NCBI RefSeq assembly: GCF_030811685.1
Contig: NZ_JAUSRF010000002.1
Coordinates: 310,001-374,000 of the forward strand
Direction: 5' to 3'
Origin: Neorhizobium huautlense
GTDB lineage: Bacteria; Pseudomonadota; Alphaproteobacteria; Rhizobiales; Rhizobiaceae
Length of the DNA stretch: 64,000 nt
Positions within the stretch are counted from its first letter, which is position 1; each line of letters starts with the position of its first letter. The notes beneath the pieces were generated by a model. That model was not told the origin of the DNA. It saw only the letters and a list, made by a program, of their open reading frames with translations, and made no database searches. Positions 42,221-51,344 of the stretch are shown piece by piece. The translations under genes were made by a program, and so were the position numbers.

Positions 42221-45200
42221 TCATGCTCCAAGTGGCCGGCGCAGATCGAGCGTCAGCGGAAATTCGGGCGAGGGCGTTTCGGCCATCAACGTATAGTTTC
42301 CGGCCGTGTGCCCCCAAGGTTCGAACCGCGCGAGCCGACGTGCTTCCGCCTCGTTGCCGTTGACCGGGAAGGTTTCATAATTGCGCCCGCCCGGATGGGC
42401 AACATGATATCTGCAGCCGCCGATCGATCGGCCAGACCATCTATCATAGATGTCGAATGTAAGAGGTGTGTTAACCGGCAGAACCGGGTGCAGGCCCGAG
42501 GCCGGCTGCCATGCCTTGAAGCGCACGCCCGCAACAGACACGCCGGAGGTTCCGGTGGCCTTCAGCGGCACCGCCCGGCCATTGCAGGCAACGGTGTAAC
42601 GTTCGGGGTTTGATGTTTCGAGCTTTACCTGCAGGCGTTCGACGGAGCTGTCGACATAACGCACGGTGCCGCCGATCGCGCCCTGTTCGCCCATCACATG
42701 CCATGGCTCCAGCGCCTGTCGCAGTTCCAGCTTGGCGCCTTCATGCTCCACCTCGCCGAAGAAGGGGAAACGGAATTCCAGCTGCGCCTCGAACCATTCG
42801 GGGCGCAGGTCGAAACCGTTGTCGCGCAGGTCGCGCAGCACATCCATGAAATCGGCCCAGACATGAGTGGGCAGCATGAACCGATCGGCCAATGCCGTGC
42901 CCCAGCGCACGAAACCGCCCTGTGCCGGATTTTTCCAGAAGCGGGCGATGAGGGCGCGCACCAGAAGCTGCTGGGCGAGCGACATGCGGGCATTCGGCGG
43001 CATTTCGAAACCACGGAATTCCACGAGGCCGAGGCGTCCGGTCGGGCCATCCGGTGAAAACAGCTTGTCGATGCAGATTTCCGAACGGTGGGTATTGCCG
43101 GTCACATCGGTCAGGAGGTTGCGGAACAGGCGATCCACCAGCCAGGGCAAAGGCGCTTGCCCCTGACCGGGGGCGGGCACCTGCGCCATGGCGATTTCCA
43201 GCTCGTAGAGTGAGTCGTGGCGGGCCTCGTCGATGCGCGGCGCCTGGCTGGTCGGGCCGATGAACAGGCCGGAAAACAGGTAGGAGAGGGAAGGGTGGCG
43301 CTGCCAGTGCAGGACGAGGCTTTTCAGAAGGTCCGGCCGGCGCAGGAAAGGGCTGTCATTCGGGTTGGCGCCGCCGACCACCACATGGTTGCCGCCGCCG
43401 GTGCCGGTATGGCGGCCATCGATCATGAACTTGTCGGCACCGAGGCGGCTCTGGCGGGCCTCTTCGTAGATGGCGGTGGTGATATCGACGGTTTCCTGCC
43501 AGCTGGAGGCCGGATGGATATTGACCTCGATGACACCGGGATCGGGTGCGACACGGATGACGTTGATGCGTTCGTCCTGCGGCGGCGCATACCCTTCGAT
43601 ATGGACGGGTAGGTCGAGCGAGGCGGCGGCGCGTTCGGCGGATGCGATCAGGTCGAGATACTCTTCGACCGAAACGGTCGGCGGCATGAACACGCAGAGG
43701 CGCCCGTCGCGCGGTTCGACGGAGATGGCGGTGCGCACATGACCGCCGATCTCGGCATCGTTGCGTTGCTGCGGCTGCTGATCCGGCGAAAACGCCTGAA
43801 AACTCGCCGTCTGCTGGGCGCGACCGGCATCCTTGGCGAAATCCGGCAATTCTTCGCGCTCGACCGTCGGGTCCATCGGGTTGATGTAAGGGTATTGCGC
43901 TGGCGGGATGTAGGGCAGCGACCCGAGCGGCAGGCGATATCCGACGGGGCTGTCACCGGGCACCAGAAAGATACGGCCGCGTCGTGTCGACCATTTTTCC
44001 GATTGCCAGATGCGGCCGCCGGCGCGCGCATTCCAGGCTTGAACGGGCAGAACGTAACCGGTTGGTTTTGTCAGGCCGCGTTCGAAAACGCGGGCCATGC
44101 GGTTGCGCTCCTCCGGGTCTTCCAGCTTGGAGTTTGCCGGGTCGACATTGTCGGGGAGGTTTGCCTCTTTCAGAAGCCACTCGCCGGGATCCTCGAAAGC
44201 GGGGGCGACGAAATCCGGATCGATATCGAGTTCATCGGCAATCGCGCTCAGCAGCCGGCTGGCATCGTCTTCGCTCACCTGATAATTGCGGCCTTCGCCG
44301 GCAATCAGTGATGGATCGTTCCAGACGGACAGGCCATCGCGGCGCCAGTAGAGCGAAAAGGTCCAGCGCGGCAGGCTTTCGCCGGGATACCATTTGCCCT
44401 GGCCGTAATGCAGGAAACCGCCCGGCGCAAAACGGTCGCGCAAGCGTCGGATCAGGATATCGGCCTTTTCGCGCTTGGTCGGGCCGACAGCGGCTGTGTT
44501 CCATTCGTCGGATTCGAAATCGTCGATCGAGACAAACGTCGGTTCGCCGCCCATGGTGAGGCGCACATCGCCCGCGGCAAGCTCGCGGTCCACCTTTTCG
44601 CCGAGTGCGTTGAGCGCCTCCCAGCTTTCATCGGAAAACGGCTTGGTGATGCGCGGATGTTCGGCGACGCGCGTGACGTTCATGGCGAAATCGAAGGACG
44701 TATTCGCCTCGCCAAAATACCCGCCGGAAATCGGCGCGGCATTGCTGTAATGCGGGGTGGCGGCGAGCGGGATGTGGCTTTCACCGGTCAGAAGACCGGA
44801 GGTCGGGTCGAGGCCGATCCAGCCCGCGCCGGGAAGATAAACTTCCGCCCAGGCATGCAGGTCGGTGAAATCTACTTCCGTGCCGGAAGGGCCGTCGAGC
44901 GCCTTCAGGTCCGGCGTCAGCTGGATCAGGTAACCGGACACGAAACGGGTGGCGAAGCCGAGATTGCGCAGGATCTGCACCAGCAGCCACGAGGTATCGC
45001 GACAGGAACCGATGGCCGACAGCAGGGTCTCTTCCGGCGTCTGCACACCCGGTTCCATGCGGATGACATAACCGATCGCCTGCTGCAGGCGGGCATTGAT
45101 GCCGACCACCATGTCCACGGTCGGCTGCTCGGGGGAAAGGTCCAGTTCCTTCAGGTAATCGATCAAGGCCGGGCCGGGCGGTTCCGGTATCATGTAGATC

Positions 45201-45544
45201 GACAGGTCTTCGGCCAATTCTTGCGGATAGCGGAACGGCCATTTCGTCGCTTCTTCCTCGACGAAGAAATCGAAGGGATTGTAGACCGTCATGTCGGCAA
45301 TCAGATCGACCTCGATCTTCAACTCGGTGACGGGGTCGGGAAAAACGAAACGGGCGAGATAATTGCCGTAAGGATCCTGCTGCAGGTTCACGAAGTGGTT
45401 TTCAGGGCTCACTTTCAGCGAATGCGACAGAACCTTGGTGCGGGAATGGGCGGCGGGTTTGAGCCGGATGATCTGCGGGCCCAGCCGGACCGGCTTATCG
45501 TAGATATAATGGGTGAGATGGTAGACGCTTGCCTTGATCGACAT
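42221..45544 (-). CDS. DUF2126 transglutaminase-like protein
   Basis: This 1107-residue protein begins with a beta-sandwich ([20 protein letters not shown]), then a transglutaminase core with Cys in [20 protein letters not shown] (about 168-187), His in [12 protein letters not shown] and Asp in [11 protein letters not shown]. The rest (from about 310) is the long DUF2126 region with [14 protein letters not shown] and [11 protein letters not shown] as landmarks. ATG 45544 has AAGGGG upstream; the frame opens to 45733 but the extra leader is not family-like. It heads the set with the ATP-grasp protein, as is conserved across proteobacteria. Confidence 0.88.
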   Translation of the reverse strand: MSIKASVYHLTHYIYDKPVRLGPQIIRLKPAAHSRTKVLSHSLKVSPENHFVNLQQDPYGNYLARFVFPDPVTELKIEVDLIADMTVYNPFDFFVEEEATKWPFRYPQELAEDLSIYMIPEPPGPALIDYLKELDLSPEQPTVDMVVGINARLQQAIGYVIRMEPGVQTPEETLLSAIGSCRDTSWLLVQILRNLGFATRFVSGYLIQLTPDLKALDGPSGTEVDFTDLHAWAEVYLPGAGWIGLDPTSGLLTGESHIPLAATPHYSNAAPISGGYFGEANTSFDFAMNVTRVAEHPRITKPFSDESWEALNALGEKVDRELAAGDVRLTMGGEPTFVSIDDFESDEWNTAAVGPTKREKADILIRRLRDRFAPGGFLHYGQGKWYPGESLPRWTFSLYWRRDGLSVWNDPSLIAGEGRNYQVSEDDASRLLSAIADELDIDPDFVAPAFEDPGEWLLKEANLPDNVDPANSKLEDPEERNRMARVFERGLTKPTGYVLPVQAWNARAGGRIWQSEKWSTRRGRIFLVPGDSPVGYRLPLGSLPYIPPAQYPYINPMDPTVEREELPDFAKDAGRAQQTASFQAFSPDQQPQQRNDAEIGGHVRTAISVEPRDGRLCVFMPPTVSVEEYLDLIASAERAAASLDLPVHIEGYAPPQDERINVIRVAPDPGVIEVNIHPASSWQETVDITTAIYEEARQSRLGADKFMIDGRHTGTGGGNHVVVGGANPNDSPFLRRPDLLKSLVLHWQRHPSLSYLFSGLFIGPTSQAPRIDEARHDSLYELEIAMAQVPAPGQGQAPLPWLVDRLFRNLLTDVTGNTHRSEICIDKLFSPDGPTGRLGLVEFRGFEMPPNARMSLAQQLLVRALIARFWKNPAQGGFVRWGTALADRFMLPTHVWADFMDVLRDLRDNGFDLRPEWFEAQLEFRFPFFGEVEHEGAKLELRQALEPWHVMGEQGAIGGTVRYVDSSVERLQVKLETSNPERYTVACNGRAVPLKATGTSGVSVAGVRFKAWQPASGLHPVLPVNTPLTFDIYDRWSGRSIGGCRYHVAHPGGRNYETFPVNGNEAEARRLARFEPWGHTAGNYTLMAETPSPEFPLTLDLRRPLGA

Positions 45545-45805
45545 CGTTCCCCTTAAAGCCCTTTGCGGGCGCCCCTTGCCCAGCCTCGTGAAATGGGCCG
45601 GTCGCATGTTCGTTGACGCGAGTTTGTGCAATGCGGGGAAAGATTGCAAGGCGGTTTCGGATGCATGCAACCGGCTTTTGTCAAAGTCGCAATGCGGAGG
45701 GTGGAACGCGTCTTGGCCCCGGTTTGTCGGCATGAACGGGGGATAACCCGTGCTTTTTTCCGTCCCGTAATTTTTTCTTTATGAGTAAAGCTTTACGTAA
45801 GCGCC

Positions 45806-46966
45806 ATGTTGTCAGCTCTCATCACGTCCTCCAGCCTCGCCATTGCGAGCCTGCTGATCGGCTTTGCATTGTTCGTTGCCTGGTGGCAGTTCGCGCGCAG
45901 AACCCATGCGCTGATCTGGGCCTTTTCCTTCATGGCGGCGGCCATCGGCCATGGCGTGCGCATCGTCGGCGGGCCGCTGTCGGGCCATAGCGATCTGCTG
46001 GCCATGCTGGCCTGCCATGCTTCGGTTGCCAGTTTCGCTTTCCTCGCCTGGGGTTTTCGGCTGCGTGCGGCGCGCGACAACCACCTGACATTTGCCTGCT
46101 GGGGCGTGGCGACAGCGGCGCTGCTGTATTGCTATTTCATCATCGGCGGGGCCGAAGGGCGGATGCTGAACCGCATCATCACCGCCGCCGGCGATGCCGC
46201 CATGGTCGGCATCATCATCGTCACCATCAGGGCCACAAGCCGCCGGGCTCTGGCGCTGCGTTTTCTGTTTGCAGGTTACGGCGCCTATATCTGCAGCGTT
46301 GCCATCGCCGCCTGGCTGGCGCGTGATGGCGGTTTGATCGGTGGGCCGATGTTTTTTGCGGTTCTTTCCATCGGCACGCCGACCGGCATGATTGCCACCG
46401 GCCTTCTGACCCTGTTGATCGTTGCCGCAGATCTGGCCGAAGACCTGCGGCGTCAGGCAATCGCTGATCCGCTGACCGGGCTGTTGAACCGGCGCGGGCT
46501 GGAACAGCAGGTGGCGCCGGTTTTTGCCTCCGGTCGCGCCGTCCGCCGTCCGCTGGTCGTGGTGCTGGCGGATATCGACCATTTCAAATCGATCAACGAC
46601 CGGCTTGGCCATGCCGCCGGCGATGCGGTGATCCGCGCTTTTGCCGCGCATCTGCATTCGGCCGGCCGCAAGGGCGATCTGGTGGCTCGGATCGGTGGCG
46701 AGGAATTCGCCATGGTCTTGCCGGGGCGGGAAATCCACGAGGCGGTGGCGCTGGTGGAAGATTTGCGCGAGGGCGTGCCGGCGGCGCTGAGCGGCATCGC
46801 TTCGGCGGATGCCGTCACCGCCAGTTTCGGCATCGCTCTGGTCGGTGATGGCGAAACCTTCGAAGCAACGCTTGGTCGCGCCGATAGCGCCCTTTATCGC
46901 TCCAAGAAGGCCGGCCGCAACGCCGTGACACTGGAGCCGCAGCCGGAACTGGCACGCGCAGTTTAA
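45806..46966 (+). CDS. Membrane diguanylate cyclase (GGEEF)
   Basis: This 386-residue protein has six hydrophobic segments in the first 210 residues, then a GGDEF domain beginning DPLTGLLNRRGLEQQ. The active site is GGEEF (residues 297-301), competent for making cyclic di-GMP. RKGD (288-291) lies five residues upstream and fits the RxxD inhibitory site, so product inhibition is likely. The membrane domain is a probable sensor of unknown signal. It converges on the GST gene, overlapping 4 bases at the stops. Start 45806 follows a poor ribosome site. Confidence 0.9.
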   Translation: MLSALITSSSLAIASLLIGFALFVAWWQFARRTHALIWAFSFMAAAIGHGVRIVGGPLSGHSDLLAMLACHASVASFAFLAWGFRLRAARDNHLTFACWGVATAALLYCYFIIGGAEGRMLNRIITAAGDAAMVGIIIVTIRATSRRALALRFLFAGYGAYICSVAIAAWLARDGGLIGGPMFFAVLSIGTPTGMIATGLLTLLIVAADLAEDLRRQAIADPLTGLLNRRGLEQQVAPVFASGRAVRRPLVVVLADIDHFKSINDRLGHAAGDAVIRAFAAHLHSAGRKGDLVARIGGEEFAMVLPGREIHEAVALVEDLREGVPAALSGIASADAVTASFGIALVGDGETFEATLGRADSALYRSKKAGRNAVTLEPQPELARAV

Positions 46967-47922
46967 TTCGTCACGCCCGGAATGAACGGCCCGACCGGCA
47001 CGATGCCGTTCGGATTGAGCGCCTTGATCGAATAATAACCCTGCTTGATATGGTCGATATCGACCGTTTCGCGCACGCCCGGCAGCGCCAGAACCCGCAG
47101 CGTATAGGCCTGCAAGGACGGATAATCGGCGATGCGGCGCAGGTTGCACTTGAAGATGCCGTGATAGGCGGCATCGAACCGGATCAGCGTCACGAACAGC
47201 CGCACATCGGCGGCCGTTACCCGATCGCCGAACAGGAAGTTTCTGCCATCGGCAAGCCGCGCTTCCAGCGTGTCGAGCATGGAGAAGACGTCGGCAAAGG
47301 CTTCTTCATAAGCGCCCTGCGTGGTGGCGAAACCGGCGCGGTAAACGCCGTTGTTCAGCTTCGGATAAAAGGCTTCGGCCAGCGTATCGATCTCGGCGGC
47401 GATATCGGCCGGGTAAAGATCGATCGTGTCATCCGCCAGCGCGCCAAAACCGCTGTTGAGCATTTTCAGAATGTCGGCGGATTCGTTGTTGACGATCGTT
47501 TTTGTCTGCTTGTCCCACAGCACCGGAACCGTGGCGCGGCCGGTATAATGCGGATCGGCCATGGTATAAATCTGGTGCATGTAGGTGGCGCCGTTCAGCG
47601 TGTCGGTGTCTGCACCCGGCCAGGTGCCGAACCGCCAGCCTTCATCCGAAAGTTTTGGCTCGACGACGGATACGGAAATGACGTCTTCCAGCTTTTTCAG
47701 CTTGCGGCCGATCAGCGTGCGCGAGGCCCAGGGGCAGATATGCGCGACATAAAGATGGTAACGGTCCTTTTCCGCCTTGAAACCGGCATCACCCGTCGGG
47801 CCGGCTGAACCATCCGGCGTTACCCAGTGGCGGAAACCGGAGACCTGCCGCACGAAACCGCCCTTGGCATCGGTTGCCTGAACCGGGTGCCATTCGGCTG
47901 TCCATTTTCCATCCACGAGCAT
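46963..47922 (-). CDS. Glutathione S-transferase, glutathionyl-hydroquinone reductase type
   Basis: This 319-residue protein is of the Xi-class GST (ECM4/YqjG type). HICPWASRTLIGRKLK (about residues 61-76) contains the catalytic CPWA with Cys at the glutathione-attacking position. The C-terminal domain (DIAAEIDTLAEAFYPKLNNGVYRAGFATTQ and RFDAAYHGIFKCNLRRI) fits the family. It reduces glutathionyl-hydroquinones, protecting against quinones. It lies 65 bases after DoxX on the same strand and may be co-transcribed with it. Confidence 0.9.
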   Translation of the reverse strand: MLVDGKWTAEWHPVQATDAKGGFVRQVSGFRHWVTPDGSAGPTGDAGFKAEKDRYHLYVAHICPWASRTLIGRKLKKLEDVISVSVVEPKLSDEGWRFGTWPGADTDTLNGATYMHQIYTMADPHYTGRATVPVLWDKQTKTIVNNESADILKMLNSGFGALADDTIDLYPADIAAEIDTLAEAFYPKLNNGVYRAGFATTQGAYEEAFADVFSMLDTLEARLADGRNFLFGDRVTAADVRLFVTLIRFDAAYHGIFKCNLRRIADYPSLQAYTLRVLALPGVRETVDIDHIKQGYYSIKALNPNGIVPVGPFIPGVTN

Positions 47923-47987
47923 GTTTCTGTTCCTGTCTTCCGGTCGGGGAGCGGCAGGATATCACGGGATATCCTGCCTGTTGTCGT

Positions 47988-48389
47988 TTACCGCTTTGTC
48001 GGACGCAGCGCGTAAGGACCATCGCCGATCAGCGCCAGAGCCAGAAGGCCGACGATCCAGAAACCCAGAAATTCCCAGCCGCCATTTTCGTTGGTGAAGA
48101 AGAAACCGGCCGGGCCATGCACGGTGAAGATGGCGCCGAGCAGGACCGGAATCATGGCAAGGGCGGCCAGACGCGGCAGCACGCCGAGAATGAGCGCGAC
48201 GGCGCCAATCAGTTCCCATGCGATGGTGACATAGGCAAGCCAGCCCGGCAGGCCGAGCGAAGAGAAGAAACCAGCCGTGCCGGCCGGGGTGAACACAAAA
48301 ATCTTCAGGCCGGCATGGGCGAGAAACAGGATGCCGAGGCTGAGGCGCAGAATGAGGGCGGCGTAAGGAGCGGTGCGGGTGTCGGTCAT
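47988..48389 (-). CDS. DoxX-family membrane protein
   Basis: This 133-residue protein has four hydrophobic segments and the DoxX pattern ILRLSLGILFLAHAGLKIF (about residues 13-31), WELIGAVALILGVLPRLAALAM (about 58-79) and GGWEFLGFWIVGLLALALIG (about 103-122). DoxX proteins are linked to redox stress and thiosulfate or quinone chemistry in some bacteria. It precedes the GST gene and follows a LysR gene with one orphan gene between. ATG 48389 was chosen over 48416; neither start has a strong ribosome site. Confidence 0.85.
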   Translation of the reverse strand: MTDTRTAPYAALILRLSLGILFLAHAGLKIFVFTPAGTAGFFSSLGLPGWLAYVTIAWELIGAVALILGVLPRLAALAMIPVLLGAIFTVHGPAGFFFTNENGGWEFLGFWIVGLLALALIGDGPYALRPTKR

Positions 48390-48629
48390 GGGTGCAAAAC
48401 CTTGCGTTAGGGGCAATGATGTTGCCGGTTATGCACTCGTTCCGTGGTGATGATTATCCGGTTGGGATGAGATTGATTGATTCTGATTTGGAAGGAATGG
48501 CGAGATCTTGGTCGGAGGAACGGGATGGCCCGCCTCGTGACGTCAAGTGCTGATGACCGATCTGGAGATCAGCGAGTTTCATCGGGCTGCGGTTATGATG
48601 ATTGAGGTGGAAAACCTGGCCGGATGTGA

Positions 48630-49289
48630 TCAGGGAATAGGTGTCGTATTCAAGCTGGCAACCGCATCAAATATTGTTTGATACTTCTTCCTCAAGCCAG
48701 GCTTCCCAAGATTTTCGTCTAGAATTTGCATCGCTTTATCCGGCTTTCCAACGGCAATTGCTGCCGCGGCGGCACGAAGATAAGTGTCGTGAGTTATCAT
48801 AAAATGTGTGTTCTTCGCTTCGTACATTTCGAGCAAGTTTGCAGCATTCTGTAATTGTCCGAGGAGTGGTTCCCCCCATTGCTCGAAGAAACTGGCGATA
48901 TCGCTCAACGCATTTTCCATCTCTGACACGCCAGTAGCGCTCCACCGGCGATACTCAGGTTTTGGGGCGCCAAAATGGACTGGCTGCACCAAGACCATGT
49001 CAGCACTGCCGGCAATAAGATGTGTCTGCTTGTCGATGAGGCCGGCGAGAACTTTCCCAACAGCAGGCATCGTAACTCTTATCCAAGGATGAAAAGCGAC
49101 TTCTTTTCCATTGTCGTAGCGTGGGTTGAAGCTGACGCTGAGCGAAAGCGAGTGACTGCTTTCCGAAAGCTTTCGTTTGTAATCAAGTGAACGGCTCGCA
49201 CGATTGAAGCCTTTCGCAAGAAATCCGCTATCCGCTTTCGACGCCAGTGATAAAAGCAGATCTTCCTTGATGTCTTTTGATTTGCGCAT
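48630..49289 (-). CDS. Conserved-looking orphan protein, unknown function
   Basis: This 219-residue soluble protein has no signal peptide or membrane segment. It opens MRKSKDIKEDLLLSLASKAD, then a beta-rich middle (LSLSVSFNPRYDNGKEVAFHPW) and a helical C-terminal half with alanine-rich YLRAAAAAIAVGKP. The base composition is visibly more A/T-rich than its neighbours, which hints at recent transfer. It sits between LysR and DoxX/GST without strong coupling and ends 11 bases from LysR. I do not recognise the family. The mixed fold with a weak resemblance to immunity-type domains is only a guess. Confidence 0.7.
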   Translation of the reverse strand: MRKSKDIKEDLLLSLASKADSGFLAKGFNRASRSLDYKRKLSESSHSLSLSVSFNPRYDNGKEVAFHPWIRVTMPAVGKVLAGLIDKQTHLIAGSADMVLVQPVHFGAPKPEYRRWSATGVSEMENALSDIASFFEQWGEPLLGQLQNAANLLEMYEAKNTHFMITHDTYLRAAAAAIAVGKPDKAMQILDENLGKPGLRKKYQTIFDAVASLNTTPIP

Positions 49290-49299
49290 TTTTCCCTTC

Positions 49300-50211
49300 C
49301 TACCACCCCTTGTCCCAATCCGGCCGCCCCTTGAACGCCGCGGTCAGAAAATCCACCAGCACCCGCACCTTTAGCGCCAGATGCCGCCCCGGCGGATACA
49401 GCGCGTAGATGCCAAAATCGTCGTAACCACGCTCGGAAAGCAGCAGTGTCAATCGTCCGTCGCGCAGGCATGAGCCGGCGATAAAGCTCGGCAGGCGGGC
49501 GATGCCGAAACCGGCGAGCGTGGCGGCAAGGCAGGCCTCGGCGTTGGAAAATTGCAGCCGTCCCTTCATCATCACCGTATCCGTGCCGCCATCGTCGCGG
49601 GCAAACTGCCAGCGAAACGGTTCGCGGAAATTGGTGTCGATGATGCAGTCATGGCCTTCCAGTTCGGCCGGCGTTTTCGGCGTGCTGCGGGTGGCAAGAT
49701 AAGCGGGGGAGGCGGCCACGACGACGCGGCTGTCGCAGAGTTTTCGCGCGATCAGGCTGCTGTCGGCCGGTTTTCCCACGCGGATTGCCGCGTCAAAACC
49801 TTCATCCACCAGATTAACGTTTCGATCAGAAAAATTAACATCCAGCTGTATGTCGCTGTATTGTTTGGCAAAGTCTATTAAGATCGGTGCCAGCTGGGCG
49901 GTGCCGAATGTGATCGGCGCGCTGATCCTGAGCCTTCCCGAAGGTGCGCCGGAGGCATGCCGCGTGACGGTGTCGAGCGCCTCGTAATCCTCCAGAAGCG
50001 GCTTGATGCCTTCAAGGTAGCCGCGCCCGGCTTCGGTGAGCGAGAGGGCGCGGGTGGTGCGGGTGAGAAGCTGCACGCCAAGCTCCGCCTCCAGCCGCGA
50101 TACCAGTTTGGACGCCTGTCCGGTGCTGGTGCCGAGACGGGATGCGGCGGCGGCGAAACTTCCGTTTTCCGCCACCGCCACGAACATCCTGTCGCAATCG
50201 AGCCTGTCCAT
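49300..50211 (-). CDS. LysR-family transcriptional regulator
   Basis: This 303-residue regulator has the LysR winged HTH (MFVAVAENGSFAAAASRLGTST, about residues 9-30, then LVSRLEAELGVQLLTRTTR) and an effector-binding domain with APITFGTAQLAPILIDFA. It resembles the DoxX/quinone-associated LysR subfamily that often sits near GST and DoxX genes, but the orphan gene separates them here. ATG 50211 follows AGAAGGG; the extended frame to 50226 adds five residues. It likely regulates its own promoter and a nearby divergent or downstream unit. Confidence 0.88.
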   Translation of the reverse strand: MDRLDCDRMFVAVAENGSFAAAASRLGTSTGQASKLVSRLEAELGVQLLTRTTRALSLTEAGRGYLEGIKPLLEDYEALDTVTRHASGAPSGRLRISAPITFGTAQLAPILIDFAKQYSDIQLDVNFSDRNVNLVDEGFDAAIRVGKPADSSLIARKLCDSRVVVAASPAYLATRSTPKTPAELEGHDCIIDTNFREPFRWQFARDDGGTDTVMMKGRLQFSNAEACLAATLAGFGIARLPSFIAGSCLRDGRLTLLLSERGYDDFGIYALYPPGRHLALKVRVLVDFLTAAFKGRPDWDKGW

Positions 50212-50319
50212 GCGTGCCCTTCTCATGAAATATCTGCGGAGGGCATCTTAGTAGATGGGTGATGGCTGGTTGCAAGGTGTCTGAAGCGGCGGCTGTGGTT
50301 TTGCTGCGCCTGACTGCGG

Positions 50320-51282
50320 CTATTTCGAGAAATCGAAAACGGACGATGCCGCCTGCGCCTTGTCTTCCCCTCGTGGTGCCGGGTTTTCCGGCTGGCTGCC
50401 GGACATGTTCGCTTCCAACCCTATCTCGGCGAAAAGCGCACCGGCTGCGGCCTGGCCTCCCGCCAATTGGTCGGCTGCGGCGAGGATGCGGCCGTGCACC
50501 TGCCGTTCGCTGAAAAAGGGCTGGGCGAGATCCGGCATGTTGCGGGTCATGGCCCGGTCCACCATTTTCGCACGCAGATCGAGTGCGGCGCATTCGGCGA
50601 GAGCATCGAGCGGACCTTGCGGCTTGAGTGCCGCGTAACACTCGGTGACGTCATCCTGCACGCCGGATATGCCGGTCTGGATATAGGTCTTGTCGAACCG
50701 TTCCGTGCCCTTGCTCAGCGCTTCCTGCAAGTTCTGCGCACCCTCTGGCGCAGGCATGGCTGTCGGCGTCTGCGTGCTGGCGGCACTTGCAACGACCGGT
50801 GTCAGGGCAGGGCTTGTCTGCCTCTGGCTGCAGGCGCGGTCGGCGAGCGTTTGTGCCTCCTTGTTGGTCCTGACCAGCCCCAGTCGCTCTCCGTTGGAAA
50901 GATCGTGCACGACGAGCCTTTCACCCGCAGGAAGATAGGTGCGCAGCACGGCGGCGCAGGCGGTCTTGCCATTCACCCGCCATTCGAGCTTTGCGCCATA
51001 GGGATAACTGGCGGACGTCGAAAGCTCGATCATGTGTTCGAGCGGCACATCCTTGTCCTTCATGACCGGCATATAAAATATGCCCAGTTTGCCCTCGACA
51101 TAATGCAGGATCGCCGTAACGCCGCCCGGTCCCGAACATTCGCGGATGAACTCGTCCGGCCGTTCGGCCACGACCGGGCATTTGCGCGTTTCGCTATAGG
51201 TGGAATGTGGCGCCGCTGCCTGCGCGAAGCTGCCAAGGCTGGCTGCCAGAACGAGTGCGGTGAAGCCGAGCTTTGCTCTCAT
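50320..51282 (-). CDS. Exported protein of an envelope operon, unknown function
   Basis: This 320-residue protein has a Sec signal (MRAKLGFTALVLAASLGSFA, cleavage near QAAA) and a mixed mature part with paired cysteines (RKCPVV, IRECSG, KTACAA, DRACSQ). Pro/Thr/Ala-rich linkers (SPALTPVVASAASTQTPTAM) follow. There is a weak similarity to IalB-type invasion proteins in length and cysteine pattern only. It is last in a four-gene minus-strand set with a membrane protein, a lipoprotein and a 640-residue exported protein. I do not recognise the family. Confidence 0.72.
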   Translation of the reverse strand: MRAKLGFTALVLAASLGSFAQAAAPHSTYSETRKCPVVAERPDEFIRECSGPGGVTAILHYVEGKLGIFYMPVMKDKDVPLEHMIELSTSASYPYGAKLEWRVNGKTACAAVLRTYLPAGERLVVHDLSNGERLGLVRTNKEAQTLADRACSQRQTSPALTPVVASAASTQTPTAMPAPEGAQNLQEALSKGTERFDKTYIQTGISGVQDDVTECYAALKPQGPLDALAECAALDLRAKMVDRAMTRNMPDLAQPFFSERQVHGRILAAADQLAGGQAAAGALFAEIGLEANMSGSQPENPAPRGEDKAQAASSVFDFSK

Positions 51283-51344
51283 GACGATCTCCCATGTCCC
51301 TCAAGGTCGGTCGGGGAAGGTGATGCTCCCCCGATCCCGCGTTT

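Noticed and set aside
42286..45556. Several plus-strand frames of 190-380 residues opposite the DUF2126 gene.
   Set aside because: All are shadows of the 1107-residue gene, with the low-complexity and Arg-rich pattern typical of antisense frames.
48553..48681. A 42-residue plus-strand frame (MTDLEISEFHRAAVMM...) between DoxX and the orphan gene.
   Set aside because: No clear ribosome site, it runs into the 3' end of the orphan gene and has no recognised family; possibly a remnant but unsupported.
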